Assembly: GCA_934718155.1 (NCBI GenBank)
Contig: CAKUZF010000003.1
Coordinates: 33,377 to 97,376, forward strand
DNA from: an uncultured Parabacteroides sp.
GTDB lineage: Bacteria; Bacteroidota; Bacteroidia; Bacteroidales; Tannerellaceae
Direction: 5' to 3'
Length of the DNA: 64,000 bases
How positions within the stretch are numbered: the stretch's first letter is position 1; each line of letters begins with the position of its first letter. The position numbers were made by a program, and so were the translations under genes. Shown here piece after piece: positions 53,155 to 62,410 of this stretch. The notes under the pieces are model-generated. The model was not told the origin of the DNA. It worked only from the letters and a program-made list of their open reading frames with translations, and ran no database searches.

Positions 53155-54756
53155 TTACAACTGCGGACCTGCAGCAACCAAAGCCTTACCAGCCTCGTTC
53201 GTCGTATACTTAGCGAAGTTCTTGATGAAACGAGCAGCCAAATCCTTAGCCTTAACCTCCCACTCAGCAGCGTTAGCGTAAGTGTCGCGCGGATCAAGGA
53301 TAGCCGGGTTTACGTTAGGCAATGAAGTCGGAACCTCGAAGTCGAACATCGGGATCTTCTTCGTCTCAGCCTTCAAGATAGAGCCATCGAGGATAGCGTC
53401 GATGATACCACGAGTGTCAGGAATTGAGATACGCTTGCCAGTACCGTTCCAACCTGTGTTCACCAAGTAAGCCTTAGCGCCGCTCTTCTCCATCTTCTTA
53501 ACCAACTCCTCAGCGTACTTAGTCGGGTGCAACTCCAAGAATGCCTGGCCGAAGCAAGCAGAGAAAGTAGGAGTCGGCTCCGTGATACCACGCTCTGTAC
53601 CTGCCAACTTAGCGGTGAAGCCAGAGAGGAAGTAGTACTGAGTCTGAGCCGGAGTCAAGATAGATACCGGAGGCAATACGCCGAATGCGTCAGCCGACAA
53701 GAAGATAACGTTCTTTGCAGCAGGAGCAGAAGAACCCGGCTGGATATTGTTGATGTGGTTGATCGGATAAGAAACACGAGTGTTCTCTGTTACGCTCTTA
53801 TCGTTGAAGTCGATCTTGCCGTCAGCAGCAACAGTTACGTTCTCCAACAAAGCGTTACGCTTGATAGCACCGTAGATATCAGGCTCGTTCTCCTTTGACA
53901 GGTTGATAACCTTAGCGTAGCAACCACCCTCGAAGTTGAACACACCGTTGTCGTCCCAACCGTGCTCATCGTCACCGATCAAGCGACGCTTCGGATCAGT
54001 TGACAAAGTAGTCTTACCTGTACCTGACAAACCGAAGAAGATAGCGGTGTTCTTACCGTCCATATCGCAGTTTGCTGAGCAGTGCATTGAAGCGATGCCC
54101 TGCAAAGGCAAGTAGTAGTTCATCATAGAGAACATACCCTTCTTCATCTCACCACCATACCAAGTGTTGATGATAACCTGCTCACGGCTAGTTACGTTGA
54201 AGGCAACGCAAGTCTCTGAGTTCAAGCCAAGCTCCTTGTAGTTCTCAACCTTAGCCTTAGAAGCGTTGTAGATTACGAAGTTGGGCTCGAAGTTAGCCAA
54301 TTCCTCAGCTGTCGGCTGGATGAACATGTTCGTTACAAAGTGTGCCTGCCATGCTACCTCAACGATGAAACGTACTGCCATACGAGTATCCTTGTTAGCG
54401 CCGCAGAATGCGTCAACTACATACAGGTTCTTGTTGCAAAGCTCCTTAACAGCCAAGTTCTTTACGGTTGACCATACCTCCTCGCTCATCGGATGGTTAT
54501 CGTTCTTGTACTCGTCAGAAGTCCACCATACCGTGTTCTTAGAGTTCTCGTCCATTACGATGTACTTGTCCTTAGGAGAACGGCCAGTGTAGATACCAGT
54601 CATCACGTTCACTGCACCCAGCTCTGTGTTCTGACCTACCTCATAACCCTCGAGACCAGCCTTGGTCTCCTCAGCAAACAATACCTCATAAGAAGGATTG
54701 TGGGCAATCACTGTTGAACCCGTGATGCCATACTTAGTCAAATCTAATGTTGCCAT
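53155..54756 (-). CDS. pckA: Phosphoenolpyruvate carboxykinase (ATP)
   Basis: The 533-residue enzyme interconverts oxaloacetate and phosphoenolpyruvate. The P-loop GLSGTGKTT (242-250), 'LIGDDEHGWDDNGVFNFEGG' with the metal Asp, and 'GRSPKDKY' are all present. In Bacteroidota it often runs in the carboxylating direction toward succinate. It has a -7 box at 54898-54905, giving a leader of about 135 nt. Confidence 0.98.
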   Translation of the reverse strand: MATLDLTKYGITGSTVIAHNPSYEVLFAEETKAGLEGYEVGQNTELGAVNVMTGIYTGRSPKDKYIVMDENSKNTVWWTSDEYKNDNHPMSEEVWSTVKNLAVKELCNKNLYVVDAFCGANKDTRMAVRFIVEVAWQAHFVTNMFIQPTAEELANFEPNFVIYNASKAKVENYKELGLNSETCVAFNVTSREQVIINTWYGGEMKKGMFSMMNYYLPLQGIASMHCSANCDMDGKNTAIFFGLSGTGKTTLSTDPKRRLIGDDEHGWDDNGVFNFEGGCYAKVINLSKENEPDIYGAIKRNALLENVTVAADGKIDFNDKSVTENTRVSYPINHINNIQPGSSAPAAKNVIFLSADAFGVLPPVSILTPAQTQYYFLSGFTAKLAGTERGITEPTPTFSACFGQAFLELHPTKYAEELVKKMEKSGAKAYLVNTGWNGTGKRISIPDTRGIIDAILDGSILKAETKKIPMFDFEVPTSLPNVNPAILDPRDTYANAAEWEVKAKDLAARFIKNFAKYTTNEAGKALVAAGPQL

Positions 54757-54897
54757 TTTTTGTAATTAATTTAAATGATTGGCTTATATATAATTTATTA
54801 TTCTCTCAATTCTCTCTTATCATCTCGAAATCGGGTGCCTTCTCTTGCGCCTTCCTTCTTGAAGCACACACCTAAACAACACCAGTTTTTCGCGATA

Positions 54898-54905
54898 CAA
54901 AAGTA
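54898..54905 (-). promoter_or_regulatory. -7 promoter box of pckA
   Basis: TACTTTTG on the minus strand, 141 bp before the ATG. No TTTG at -33. The leader (54757-54890) shows no clear riboswitch fold. Confidence 0.5.
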
Positions 54906-54975
54906 GTGTTTTTTTCGGACACGCTCTTATGCATTAAGGTTTTTTTTAAGTAGATGGCACGCTTTTACACACTAA

Positions 54976-55032
54976 CCCAAATAGGGCACACTATTTTGCT
55001 ATATGCAGTTGGCAAAACCCACATTATTTGGG
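54976..55032. other. Nested inverted repeats in the pckA-abi spacer
   Basis: CCCAAATA (54976-54983) pairs with TATTTGGG (55025-55032), and within it TTTTGC (54994-54999) pairs with GCAAAA (55012-55017). The remaining spacer 54757-55157 holds the pckA leader and promoter and otherwise nothing that I can identify; no credible ORF is seen. Confidence 0.4.
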
Positions 55033-55157
55033 CCGTTACGCCATGAGCCTATCCCAGATGGCCGACGAGGCATATATTCTCGGTTCGCATTTAAACCAGA
55101 CTAAACATAAATAATAATAGGTCATGTCCATCCATACCGCAGGGGGGAAAGGAGGGC

Positions 55158-56048
55158 TTATCGCCACAAGGGCTCCTCTTGCCAATCAGCCGGGAAGCCC
55201 ATCGCATTGGTGTCGACCATCGGATAAGCCGTCAACAGCTCGATGAGTTCGTCTTTAAACCGGTTTCGAGGATAAATGATGTCCACAAAATGCTTCAGGA
55301 TGCAAAGCGTAAAGAATATTCGACCCTGTTTCACCTCGTCGGAAACCCACGGTGTCGTGGGGCGAGTCATCGTCAGCGCACGCAACGAGAGGAAGCGATT
55401 CCAAAGGCGGCCGTGATGGCAGCAGGTGTTTCGGGTCAACGTGATGATCGTCATCCACGAGGTAAAGACCGGAACGGTCAGGCAGAAATGCTTCGCGATT
55501 CGCTTGCGAATTTGATTATTAGCGATATTCTCGTAAACCCGTGTCAGAACTCCCAAGGGAATAATCTCAGCCAACATCCACGAAGGGGGCCAGTCGTCGG
55601 TATAGGTATTCCGGAAGTGAAGGATGAAATCCTCACGACTGCTGCGCAGCTCTTTGTAGATTAGATGTCTTGTCTTGTTAAACTTATCCCGGTCGGCAAA
55701 ATAGGCGGGCGACGTCATCCAGAACACATCGTCGGTCTCAGCGCACGAAATGTTCACAATGGCACTTCTGACCGCCACCTCGACCCGCTCAAGCTGATCG
55801 AACACCAAGAAACGCAGCTTCCGGTCGAACTCATACAGCGTTAGGGCCTGCCCTAAGCTGCTGCCCTCTTTAAAAAGCTGTTCTGTCTTGGGGTGTTTCA
55901 AGAAAGGATAAAGGTACCCCGTCAATCGGTAATGACCTATTGACTTCAATAGAGTCTCGGCACCTGCTACATCAGACAAGTCCAATCCTCTATCACCCAT
56001 AAACTCCAGGAGTTGTACTGGCGTGGTATAATGCTTGTCGTACTGCAT
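55158..56048 (-). CDS. Abi-family (AbiD/AbiF, Abi_2) HEPN protein
   Basis: The 296-residue protein matches abortive-infection proteins of the AbiD/F type: 'SIGHYRLTGYLYPFL' (about 36-50), 'YEFDRKLRFLVFDQLERVEV' (72-91), and a HEPN-type R-x4-H signature Arg206...His211 in RNTCCHHGRLWN. HEPN proteins with this motif are usually RNases acting in phage defence or toxin-antitoxin systems. The frame continues upstream to 56165 but a promoter (56109-56140) lies inside that part, so the ATG at 56048 is used. It stands alone; the structured leader is its only candidate partner. Confidence 0.88.
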   Translation of the reverse strand: MQYDKHYTTPVQLLEFMGDRGLDLSDVAGAETLLKSIGHYRLTGYLYPFLKHPKTEQLFKEGSSLGQALTLYEFDRKLRFLVFDQLERVEVAVRSAIVNISCAETDDVFWMTSPAYFADRDKFNKTRHLIYKELRSSREDFILHFRNTYTDDWPPSWMLAEIIPLGVLTRVYENIANNQIRKRIAKHFCLTVPVFTSWMTIITLTRNTCCHHGRLWNRFLSLRALTMTRPTTPWVSDEVKQGRIFFTLCILKHFVDIIYPRNRFKDELIELLTAYPMVDTNAMGFPADWQEEPLWR

Positions 56049-56098
56049 AAAAATAAAACGACCCGCCGATTTAAGCACTGTAAGGAGGCTTGGCGGGT
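56049..56098 (-). ncRNA. Leader hairpin plus U-tract before the Abi gene, candidate small RNA
   Basis: ACCCGCC and GGCGGGT (56092-56098 and 56061-56067) pair as a 7-bp GC stem with a 24-nt loop; on the minus strand it is followed by TCGTTTTATTTTT and then the ATG. This is the form of a terminator ahead of the start codon. A transcript from the promoter at 56109-56140 would give a leader RNA of about 50 nt. The segment 56088-56100 can alternatively pair with 56129-56141 (11 of 13). Confidence 0.4.
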
Positions 56099-56108
56099 TC
56101 TTGTGCTG

Positions 56109-56140
56109 CGAAAATACGGCATTAATTTGAAACCGCCAAA
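56109..56140 (-). promoter_or_regulatory. Promoter of the Abi gene
   Basis: On the minus strand TTTG (56137-56140), 20 bp, TATTTTCG (56109-56116; one base from consensus). Start expected near 56102. Confidence 0.7.
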
Positions 56141-56285
56141 CTTTCATGCGACAAATATCACTCAATTAGCTAAATAAAACATTCTTTTACGATGAATCAG
56201 CCGCAATCCAACACTCACCCGATATTAACGTTCCACAAGCGGCAAAAAAACGCACGGTTATATATGCATTCTTACATGAATTGAT

Positions 56286-56293
56286 TACTTTTG
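56286..56293 (+). promoter_or_regulatory. -7 box of the DUF3332 gene
   Basis: TACTTTTG, 29 bp before the ATG at 56323. The -33 region lacks TTTG. Confidence 0.5.
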
Positions 56294-56322
56294 TTACATC
56301 GTTAATTTTAAAATTGTACACT

Positions 56323-56877
56323 ATGAAAAAGAAGAGTTTTACTTTACTGATGGCTGCCACGTTAGGATGCAGCATCATGTTCTCATCATGTATCGGTTCG
56401 TTTAATCTGACAAATAAGCTGTTGAGCTGGAACCAGAGCATAGGCGATAAGTTTGTCAACGAACTTGTGTTTGTCGCTTTCTGGATCATCCCCGTGTATG
56501 AGGTGTCCGCTCTGGCCGACGTACTGGTCATCAACTCCATCGAGTTTTGGACGGGCAGGAATGCGGTGGCCGACAACGGCAAGGTGAAGAACGTAGAGAC
56601 TGAGAATGGCAACTACGCCATCGAAACGACAAAGGATGGCTATCACATCCAAAAGGAAGGCGAACAGAAGGGTGTGGATTTGGTTTTCAACGAAGACGAG
56701 CAGACTTGGAGCGTAGAGTCGGGAGCATACCAGAACAAGCTGATGCGCTTCGACGGCGAAGACAAAGTCGTAATGTACCTGCCTGATGGCAATGAAATGG
56801 AAGTGGAATTAAGCGAGGCTGGCGTATTGGCATTCAAGCAAGTAGCAGAGGGATACACCTACTACGCAGCTAAATAA
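56323..56877 (+). CDS. DUF3332-type lipoprotein
   Basis: The 184-residue protein has a lipoprotein signal ending in MFSSC, then 'IGSFNLTNKLLSWNQSIGDK' and a hydrophobic stretch ('ELVFVAFWIIPVYEVSALAD') typical of DUF3332 proteins, followed by a soluble part of about 90 residues. The ATG at 56323 is chosen because the signal begins there and the -7 box lies upstream. Function unknown. It is monocistronic between a defence gene and a convergent protease gene. Confidence 0.83.
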   Translation: MKKKSFTLLMAATLGCSIMFSSCIGSFNLTNKLLSWNQSIGDKFVNELVFVAFWIIPVYEVSALADVLVINSIEFWTGRNAVADNGKVKNVETENGNYAIETTKDGYHIQKEGEQKGVDLVFNEDEQTWSVESGAYQNKLMRFDGEDKVVMYLPDGNEMEVELSEAGVLAFKQVAEGYTYYAAK

Positions 56878-56890
56878 CCAATCCAGGCAC

Positions 56891-56939
56891 AATGCGGCAA
56901 GGCCGGCGCCATGAAAAACCATGGCGATGGCTGCGCATT
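56891..56939. other. Multi-stem structure after the DUF3332 gene
   Basis: CGCCATG (56907-56913) and CATGGCG (56920-56926) pair around a 6-nt loop; AATGCG (56891-56896) and CGCATT (56934-56939) close the outer stem. It may protect the 3' end of the mRNA. Confidence 0.45.
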
Positions 56940-56967
56940 CGGTGAAGATTTCTAACAGATCGATACA

Positions 56968-57004
56968 AAAGAGAGACGCCACAGGGAGTGTGACGTCTCT
57001 CTTT
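56968..57004. terminator. Bidirectional terminator between DUF3332 and the tricorn-type protease
   Basis: AAAGAGAGACG (56968-56978) and CGTCTCTCTTT (56994-57004) pair perfectly over 11 bp with CACA/TGTG inside, and A/T-rich ends give a T-run on either strand. Confidence 0.85.
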
Positions 57005-57025
57005 CTATATTTATCCCGTGTCAAC

Positions 57026-60000
57026 TTAGAGCTTCATCATCTCCTCCACCGCACGGCGCAATTGGGCATCCTCGCCGCTGAGCTGCTGCTCGGGAGTGTT
57101 GTAGATCTCGATATCGGGCATCAGCAACTGGTTCTCCAAGTAATTGCCTCGCATGTCCTTCACGCCAACCTGTGGAATGCCGAACACCAAAGTGGGGTCG
57201 ATCTGCGTCTCCCACCAAACAGCGGTCATCGTGCCTGGCACGGGGGCACCGATCAGCTTACCGATCTTCAACTCCTTATAAACCCAAGGGAAGCCATGAG
57301 CGTTGGAATAGTTGTCTTCGCAAACCAGCACACAAGAGGGCTTCGTCCACTTATTGTAGGGATCGCTGCCGATGTATTGTCCGCGCGGTTCGAAGCGCTG
57401 ATACTCCTTGCCGCTAAGCAGAGTAGCCAAGTCGTCGTGCAACCAGCCACCGCCGTTGTGACGTGTATCCACTATAACAGCCTTCTTCTGGCGGCAACGG
57501 CCTAACAGGGCCGAATAGACCTCGCGGAAGCTCTCGCTGTTCATGCCACGCACATGCACGTAACCAATCTGTCCACCCGAGAGCTTATCCACCGTCTGCT
57601 CGCAATGCTTGATCCAGCGGCGATAGAGCAACTCTCGCTGATCGCCTTGGCTCACGGGCTTCACCTGTTCCTCGAAACGACGGCCTGTGGCTGGGTCGTA
57701 AACCGCAAGTCGCACCTTCTTGCCTGCCTTTCCGGCAAGCAGCGGATAGTAGTCGTTGTCTTTCGCGATCTTCACTCCGTCGATCGCCTCAATCACGCAA
57801 CCCTTACGGATCTTTGAGTCGGCTTTCGTGAGCGGGCCTTTAGCCAAGATCTGTTCGATCTTCAAGCCCTCACCCTTATAGGAATTGTCGAAGAAGGCGC
57901 CAAGGCTGGCCGTCTCGGGCACAGAAAGCGCCGTGTTGTAGCGTGCGCCAGTGTGCGATCCGTTCAGCTCGCCCAAGAGCTCGGAGAGCAGTTCCTGGAA
58001 GTCGTAGTTGTTGTTGATGTGGGGCAGGAAGCGAGCGTAAGCCTTGCGATAGCCCTCCCAGTCGATGCGACGCAACGTAGGATCGTAGAACTTCTCCTTG
58101 GCCTGTCGCCACGCATGCTCAAAGATGTAGGCTCGCTCGGCGGCGGGCTGGAAGTTGAACTCGGCCTTGAAGGCGATGTTCTTCTCTTTGTTATCCTTCA
58201 GCTCGATCTTCTTCAGCTTGCCCCCCGAGGTAAGGAAGAGGTTCTCCATCTTCTTATCGGCCAGCAGCGTGCCGCCTCCCACGTTCTTGAGCAAGAGCTT
58301 GGTGGAATGCTCTTTCAGGTCGTGCTCCCAAAGGTCGTAGCCCTTCTCAAACGAAGCGCAGTAGTAAAGCTTATCGCCCTTCTTGCTGAGCAGTGCATCG
58401 CCCATGTGCGAGGAGTTGGCCGTCAGGCGCATCACTCTATCCAAGCGGTTGTCGAGGTCGAACTTGAGCGGCTCAACGGGCTTATCGGCCTTCTTGTCGT
58501 CCTTTTTATCGGTATCCTCTTTATCGGTGTCGGCATCGTCGTCAATGAGCGCTGTCTCCTCCTTGCTGAGGCGGAACTTGTCGTAGGCCTCGCCGTCGAA
58601 GAACATGATGTAGATGTCTCGCTCAGCGCCCCAGCTGCCATGACTGCGGAAGCCCGCCCGATCGGAGCTCCAGATCATGGCCTTGCCATCGAGCACCCAC
58701 TTGGCATCGCCATCGGAATAGCCGCTCTCGGTCAGGTTGGTCACCTCGCCACTGCCATCGGCCTTCACGAGGGCCACGTCGGGGTTGTTCCATCCGCCTA
58801 CGCTGATGTAGTCCACCAGCAACCAGCGGCTGTCGGGCGACCACTGATAATGCTGATCGCCATCGCTATAGGAATAGAGGAACTTGCCGTCGAGCACCGT
58901 GCGTATCTGCTTCGTTGCCCGGTTGACAACTCGCAGCGTGGTGCGATTCTCCAGGTAGGCCACCTCCTTGCCGTCGGGCGAGTAGGTAGGCTGGAAGGAG
59001 GTCTTACCATTTGCTACGAGCGGCTCCTCCTTGATCTCGGGCGCATAGGTGAACGACTTGTCGGCGGCATTGACCAACTTGCTCTCGTAGATTCCCCACG
59101 TGCCTTCACGCTCGGCGGAATAGAGCAGCGCACGCCCATCGGGGCTGAACTCCACGTTGCGCTCCTGCTGAGGCGTGTTGGTGATCTGGCGGGTAGTCTC
59201 ATACTCCACGCTGGTGACATACACGTCGCCATGGGCCACGAATGCCACCTCTTTGCCATTCGGAGCCACCGCCACACTGGTCGCGCCATTGGTCAGCAAC
59301 TTCTGGATGAGATCGCTGCCCACACGATCCTTGCAGATCTGCACGTTCACCTTCTTAGGCTGACCGCCTTCGCTCAAAGTATAGATCTCGCCATCGTAGT
59401 CGTAGCAAAGCAGGCCTTGGCGCGAGATGCTCAAGTGGCGCACGGGGTGCGTCTTGTGGTGGGTCAGCTGCATGGGCTGTCCGCCGTTGATGCTATTCTT
59501 ATAGACATTGAAGCTGCCATCCTGCTCGCTCAGGTAGTAATAAGACTGACCGTCGGGAGCCCAGACAGGGTTGCGGTCCTCACCGCTAAAGTTGGTGAGT
59601 TTGCGGAAATGCTGCTTGCCGCTGTCGGTCAGCCAGATGTCGCGAGCGACCGAGCTTTGGTGATGCTTGCGCCAAGGGTCTTCATAGCCCTTCCAGTCGT
59701 TGTAAAGCAACTGCTTGCCATCGGGGCTGAGGGCCAAGTGGTCCATGTAGAGCGAGGAGTAGAGCGTTGGGCGATGGCCCTCGGTATCCACCTCGTACAC
59801 TTGCAGGAAGCGTGCGCCAGGGAACTGGATGTCTGACGCGTCTTGCATGATGTTGGCATTGTAGAGAATATGGTTGTTGTCGCTGAAAGCCACGGGATAC
59901 TCGGCGGCGGTATGGGTAGTGAGTCGTTTGGGCTCGCCTCCCAGCTTATCGACCAAGTAAATGTCGAACTGTCCTTCGCGATCGGAAGCGAAAGCGATGC

Positions 60001-60232
60001 GCTGTCCGTCGGGGCTCCACACGGGGCGTGTGTCGTGGGCCGGATGGGAGGTCAGCTGGTGCGCCTCGCCGCCAGCGGCGGGCACGGTGAAGAGGTCTCC
60101 CTGATAGGTGAAGGCGATGGTTTGTCCGTCGGGCGAGAGGGCGCAATAGCGCATCCAAAGCGGAGTCTCGGCGTTTACCTCGGTCGCCGCCGAAAGGGCG
60201 AGCATCAAGGCGGGTATGAGTACTTTCTTCAT
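57026..60232 (-). CDS. Tricorn-type S41 protease with WD40-like propeller
   Basis: The 1,068-residue protein has a signal peptide (KKVLIPALMLALSAATEVNA) and a long beta-propeller part (about 25-560) with repeated 'SPDGQ.IAF' type strands. Next come an acidic, Lys-rich linker (DDDADTDKEDTDKKDDKK), a PDZ-like segment ('KGCVIEAIDGVKIAKDND') and a C-terminal S41 core with 'VIVDTRHNGGGWLHDDLATL' and the presumed Ser nucleophile in EDNYSNAHGF. It should degrade peptides in the periplasm. It is the full-length form of the family. Confidence 0.92.
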   Translation of the reverse strand: MKKVLIPALMLALSAATEVNAETPLWMRYCALSPDGQTIAFTYQGDLFTVPAAGGEAHQLTSHPAHDTRPVWSPDGQRIAFASDREGQFDIYLVDKLGGEPKRLTTHTAAEYPVAFSDNNHILYNANIMQDASDIQFPGARFLQVYEVDTEGHRPTLYSSLYMDHLALSPDGKQLLYNDWKGYEDPWRKHHQSSVARDIWLTDSGKQHFRKLTNFSGEDRNPVWAPDGQSYYYLSEQDGSFNVYKNSINGGQPMQLTHHKTHPVRHLSISRQGLLCYDYDGEIYTLSEGGQPKKVNVQICKDRVGSDLIQKLLTNGATSVAVAPNGKEVAFVAHGDVYVTSVEYETTRQITNTPQQERNVEFSPDGRALLYSAEREGTWGIYESKLVNAADKSFTYAPEIKEEPLVANGKTSFQPTYSPDGKEVAYLENRTTLRVVNRATKQIRTVLDGKFLYSYSDGDQHYQWSPDSRWLLVDYISVGGWNNPDVALVKADGSGEVTNLTESGYSDGDAKWVLDGKAMIWSSDRAGFRSHGSWGAERDIYIMFFDGEAYDKFRLSKEETALIDDDADTDKEDTDKKDDKKADKPVEPLKFDLDNRLDRVMRLTANSSHMGDALLSKKGDKLYYCASFEKGYDLWEHDLKEHSTKLLLKNVGGGTLLADKKMENLFLTSGGKLKKIELKDNKEKNIAFKAEFNFQPAAERAYIFEHAWRQAKEKFYDPTLRRIDWEGYRKAYARFLPHINNNYDFQELLSELLGELNGSHTGARYNTALSVPETASLGAFFDNSYKGEGLKIEQILAKGPLTKADSKIRKGCVIEAIDGVKIAKDNDYYPLLAGKAGKKVRLAVYDPATGRRFEEQVKPVSQGDQRELLYRRWIKHCEQTVDKLSGGQIGYVHVRGMNSESFREVYSALLGRCRQKKAVIVDTRHNGGGWLHDDLATLLSGKEYQRFEPRGQYIGSDPYNKWTKPSCVLVCEDNYSNAHGFPWVYKELKIGKLIGAPVPGTMTAVWWETQIDPTLVFGIPQVGVKDMRGNYLENQLLMPDIEIYNTPEQQLSGEDAQLRRAVEEMMKL

Positions 60233-60271
60233 ATTATATGGGTATGTGTTTGCGGATGCAGAAAACAGAAA

Positions 60272-60305
60272 GGGGATTCAGGAAATACTTCTCTCCTAAA
60301 TCCCC
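60272..60305 (-). other. Hairpin between the TIM-barrel and tricorn-type genes
   Basis: GGGGATT (60272-60278) and AATCCCC (60299-60305) pair, with AGGA/TCCT inside. On the minus strand only TTTCTG follows, so termination would be weak and may allow read-through into the protease gene. Confidence 0.45.
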
Positions 60306-60336
60306 ATCCTAAATCTAAAAGTTGAAAAGTAATGTA

Positions 60337-61332
60337 TTATTTCAAGAACGTTGAGTTTTGCAAGAATTGTGCGCTCTTCTCAACACCCTCAAACTGGGTG
60401 CGATGCTTGCGGCGATCAGACTCCAGCTCCACATAGAAGCCCTTGATGCCAATCTCGTAGCCCTTCTTGAAGATGTTCGGGAAGTTCATCATGCCTGAAT
60501 CGCCAAGGATCCAACGATCTTTGATGTGCAACAGCTTGATGCGGTCGCCATGATCCTCCATCCATTCGATCGGATCCTGCTGACCCATGACAGTCCAATA
60601 AACGTCAAGCTCGAACATCACCTTGTCGGGATCGGTGTTCTGCATGAAAAGCTCCTCGATATAAGTGCCCTTGGGAGGTGCCCATGGATTGGGCTTCTCG
60701 TCGGGTTTCTCGCCAGCCTTCAGCACGCGCTTAAACTCGTTGCTGTGGTTGTGATAGCCCCACAGGATGCCAGCCTTCTTGGTGATCTCGCCCGCACGAT
60801 TGAAGATCTCGCTGACCATCTTCGCATCGTCTTCGTTCTCGATCTTCGGCAAGCTGGGCTGTACCATGAACTCGCAACCCATCTCGGCGTGGATGTCGGT
60901 AGCCTTCTTCCAGAACTCGTCGAACTTCGCCAGATTTGCCTTCGTGTATTCACGACAGTCGGGTGTCAGGTGCGAGCTGCTGATCTTCAAGCCAGCGTCA
61001 TCGGCCAACTTCTTATATTCTTTCGCTGAGATAAACAACTTGTTCTGAGGGTTGTAGTCGCCAAACTTACCTGTGTCGGGGCGATAGCCAAAGATCTCCA
61101 AGTCGGTATAGCCCATCTTCTTCAGACGTTGCAAACCGTTAGGCAGGTCTTTCAGCAGCTCCTGACCCAAAGAGTAGGTCTGCAAACCCATCTTCTTACC
61201 AGCCATCATGGCATTCGCCTCGTTGATGGCATTTGCTGCGGGCATAGCCTCGGCAGCCCTCATCTGCTGGCTGGCCAATCCGCCCAACGTCAGCAGCGAC
61301 ATGCTTTTCAGAAATGATCTTCTATCAATCAT
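60337..61332 (-). CDS. Tat-exported sugar-phosphate isomerase/epimerase-like TIM-barrel protein
   Basis: The 331-residue protein starts with a twin-arginine signal (IDRRSFLKS...) with a likely cut near 'MRAAEA'. The barrel shows 'MGLQTYSLGQELLKDLPNG', 'ILWGYHNHSNEF', 'VMFELDVYWT', 'LLHIKDRWILG' and 'GFYVELESDR', which give the usual His/Asp/Glu metal site of the AP-endonuclease-2 family. The ATG at 61332 is chosen because the Tat motif follows it and a -7 box TATATTTG lies at 61363-61370. It resembles the protein encoded at 38360-39274 in plan, and similar proteins occur in 3-keto-glycoside pathways. Confidence 0.87.
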   Translation of the reverse strand: MIDRRSFLKSMSLLTLGGLASQQMRAAEAMPAANAINEANAMMAGKKMGLQTYSLGQELLKDLPNGLQRLKKMGYTDLEIFGYRPDTGKFGDYNPQNKLFISAKEYKKLADDAGLKISSSHLTPDCREYTKANLAKFDEFWKKATDIHAEMGCEFMVQPSLPKIENEDDAKMVSEIFNRAGEITKKAGILWGYHNHSNEFKRVLKAGEKPDEKPNPWAPPKGTYIEELFMQNTDPDKVMFELDVYWTVMGQQDPIEWMEDHGDRIKLLHIKDRWILGDSGMMNFPNIFKKGYEIGIKGFYVELESDRRKHRTQFEGVEKSAQFLQNSTFLK

Positions 61333-61362
61333 GGTTGTAATGAATTTAAAGTAAATATGGGG

Positions 61363-61370
61363 CAAATATA
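61363..61370 (-). promoter_or_regulatory. -7 box of the Tat TIM-barrel gene
   Basis: TATATTTG on the minus strand, 30 bp before the ATG at 61332; -33 not recognised. Confidence 0.55.
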
Positions 61371-61422
61371 GCAATCCTTTTCGAGGCGCACTCTTTTCCG
61401 GCTCTATTTTAACCTATTTTTT

Positions 61423-62178
61423 TCAGATAAAAAGCTCATAGCAGAGCTTGACGAAGAAGAGCGACAGGACGATGATGATGACGGGCTTGACAAACCCCGT
61501 GCCTTTGCTGACGAAATACTTCGCTCCCATGTAGTTGCCCACGACGCTAAAAGCCGCCGCCGCCAAGGCCAAAGGCATCCACACCACGCCATGGGTCAGG
61601 AAAACGGCCAAGGCCGCCACGTTGGTCGAAAGGTTGATCACCTTCGTGAGGCCTGCGGCCTCGTTGAGCGAGACGTGTGCCACGGCGGTGAGCAGCAGCA
61701 TGAGGAAGGTGCCCGTGCCCGGGCCATAGAAGCCGTCGTAAACACCGATCACAAAAGAGAGCAACGCCACGATAAGCATGGTCCGGCGAACAGAATAGGG
61801 CGGATTGTTGGCTTGCAGGGCTTTCTTGTTCAACACGTAGACGCCCGTCAGCGGAAGGATGATAAGCATGATGATCTTGAAAGTTCCGGGATCGACCATC
61901 AACGCAAGGCGAGCGCCCAACCAAGAGCCGACCAGGGCCAGCGCTACCGCCGGGACGGCCTGCTTCCAACGGATGAAGCCGTGACGGGCAAACTGCCAGG
62001 TGGCGACCACCGTGCCGCAGCACGACCCGAACTTATTCGTGCCAATCGCCGCATGAGGCGGCAAGCCCGCAATCAGATAAGCGGGCAGGGAGATCAAGCC
62101 TCCGCCTCCAGCGATCGCGTCGATAAAACCCGCCAATCCAACCAAGGGGCACACAATGAGAAATGTCCAAATATCCAT
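61423..62178 (-). CDS. TSUP (TauE/SafE) family membrane transporter
   Basis: The 251-residue protein has about eight hydrophobic segments in two repeats: 'FIDAIAGGGGLISLPAYLIA' with 'AAIGTNKF' and later 'VIGVYDGFYGPGTGTFLMLL' with 'TKVINLSTN', hallmark pairs of sulfite/sulfonate-type TSUP carriers. The frame reaches 62268, but the promoter at 62210-62239 shows that the ATG at 62178 is used. Substrate unknown; sulfur anions or organic acids are usual. Confidence 0.9.
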   Translation of the reverse strand: MDIWTFLIVCPLVGLAGFIDAIAGGGGLISLPAYLIAGLPPHAAIGTNKFGSCCGTVVATWQFARHGFIRWKQAVPAVALALVGSWLGARLALMVDPGTFKIIMLIILPLTGVYVLNKKALQANNPPYSVRRTMLIVALLSFVIGVYDGFYGPGTGTFLMLLLTAVAHVSLNEAAGLTKVINLSTNVAALAVFLTHGVVWMPLALAAAAFSVVGNYMGAKYFVSKGTGFVKPVIIIVLSLFFVKLCYELFI

Positions 62179-62209
62179 AGTTTTTCTTCTTCTTATTTTA
62201 AAAACGTCG

Positions 62210-62239
62210 CAAAGATAGGAATTATTTGCCACCCACAAG
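62210..62239 (-). promoter_or_regulatory. Promoter of the TSUP gene
   Basis: On the minus strand CTTG (62236-62239), 18 bp, TATCTTTG (62210-62217). The start would be near 62203, 25 nt before the ATG. Confidence 0.65.
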
Positions 62240-62410
62240 CCAATCCTTTTCCTCTCTCCCACCCGCACGTAAACTTATTAATTCCCTCTCTGCGACTGAA
62301 CAAAAGGGCCGCGACTGTAGTTTTTCCGCACACAAAGTCTATTATCTGTTTTTTTTCGTTACTTTCGCGCAAGAATTACAATTTTATCATTTACTCAAAC
62401 ATTTTTTTTC

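Noticed and set aside
57953..59836. 627-codon open frame opposite the tricorn-type protease
   Set aside because: It mirrors the protease reading frame and shows repetitive, low-information sequence with no family features.
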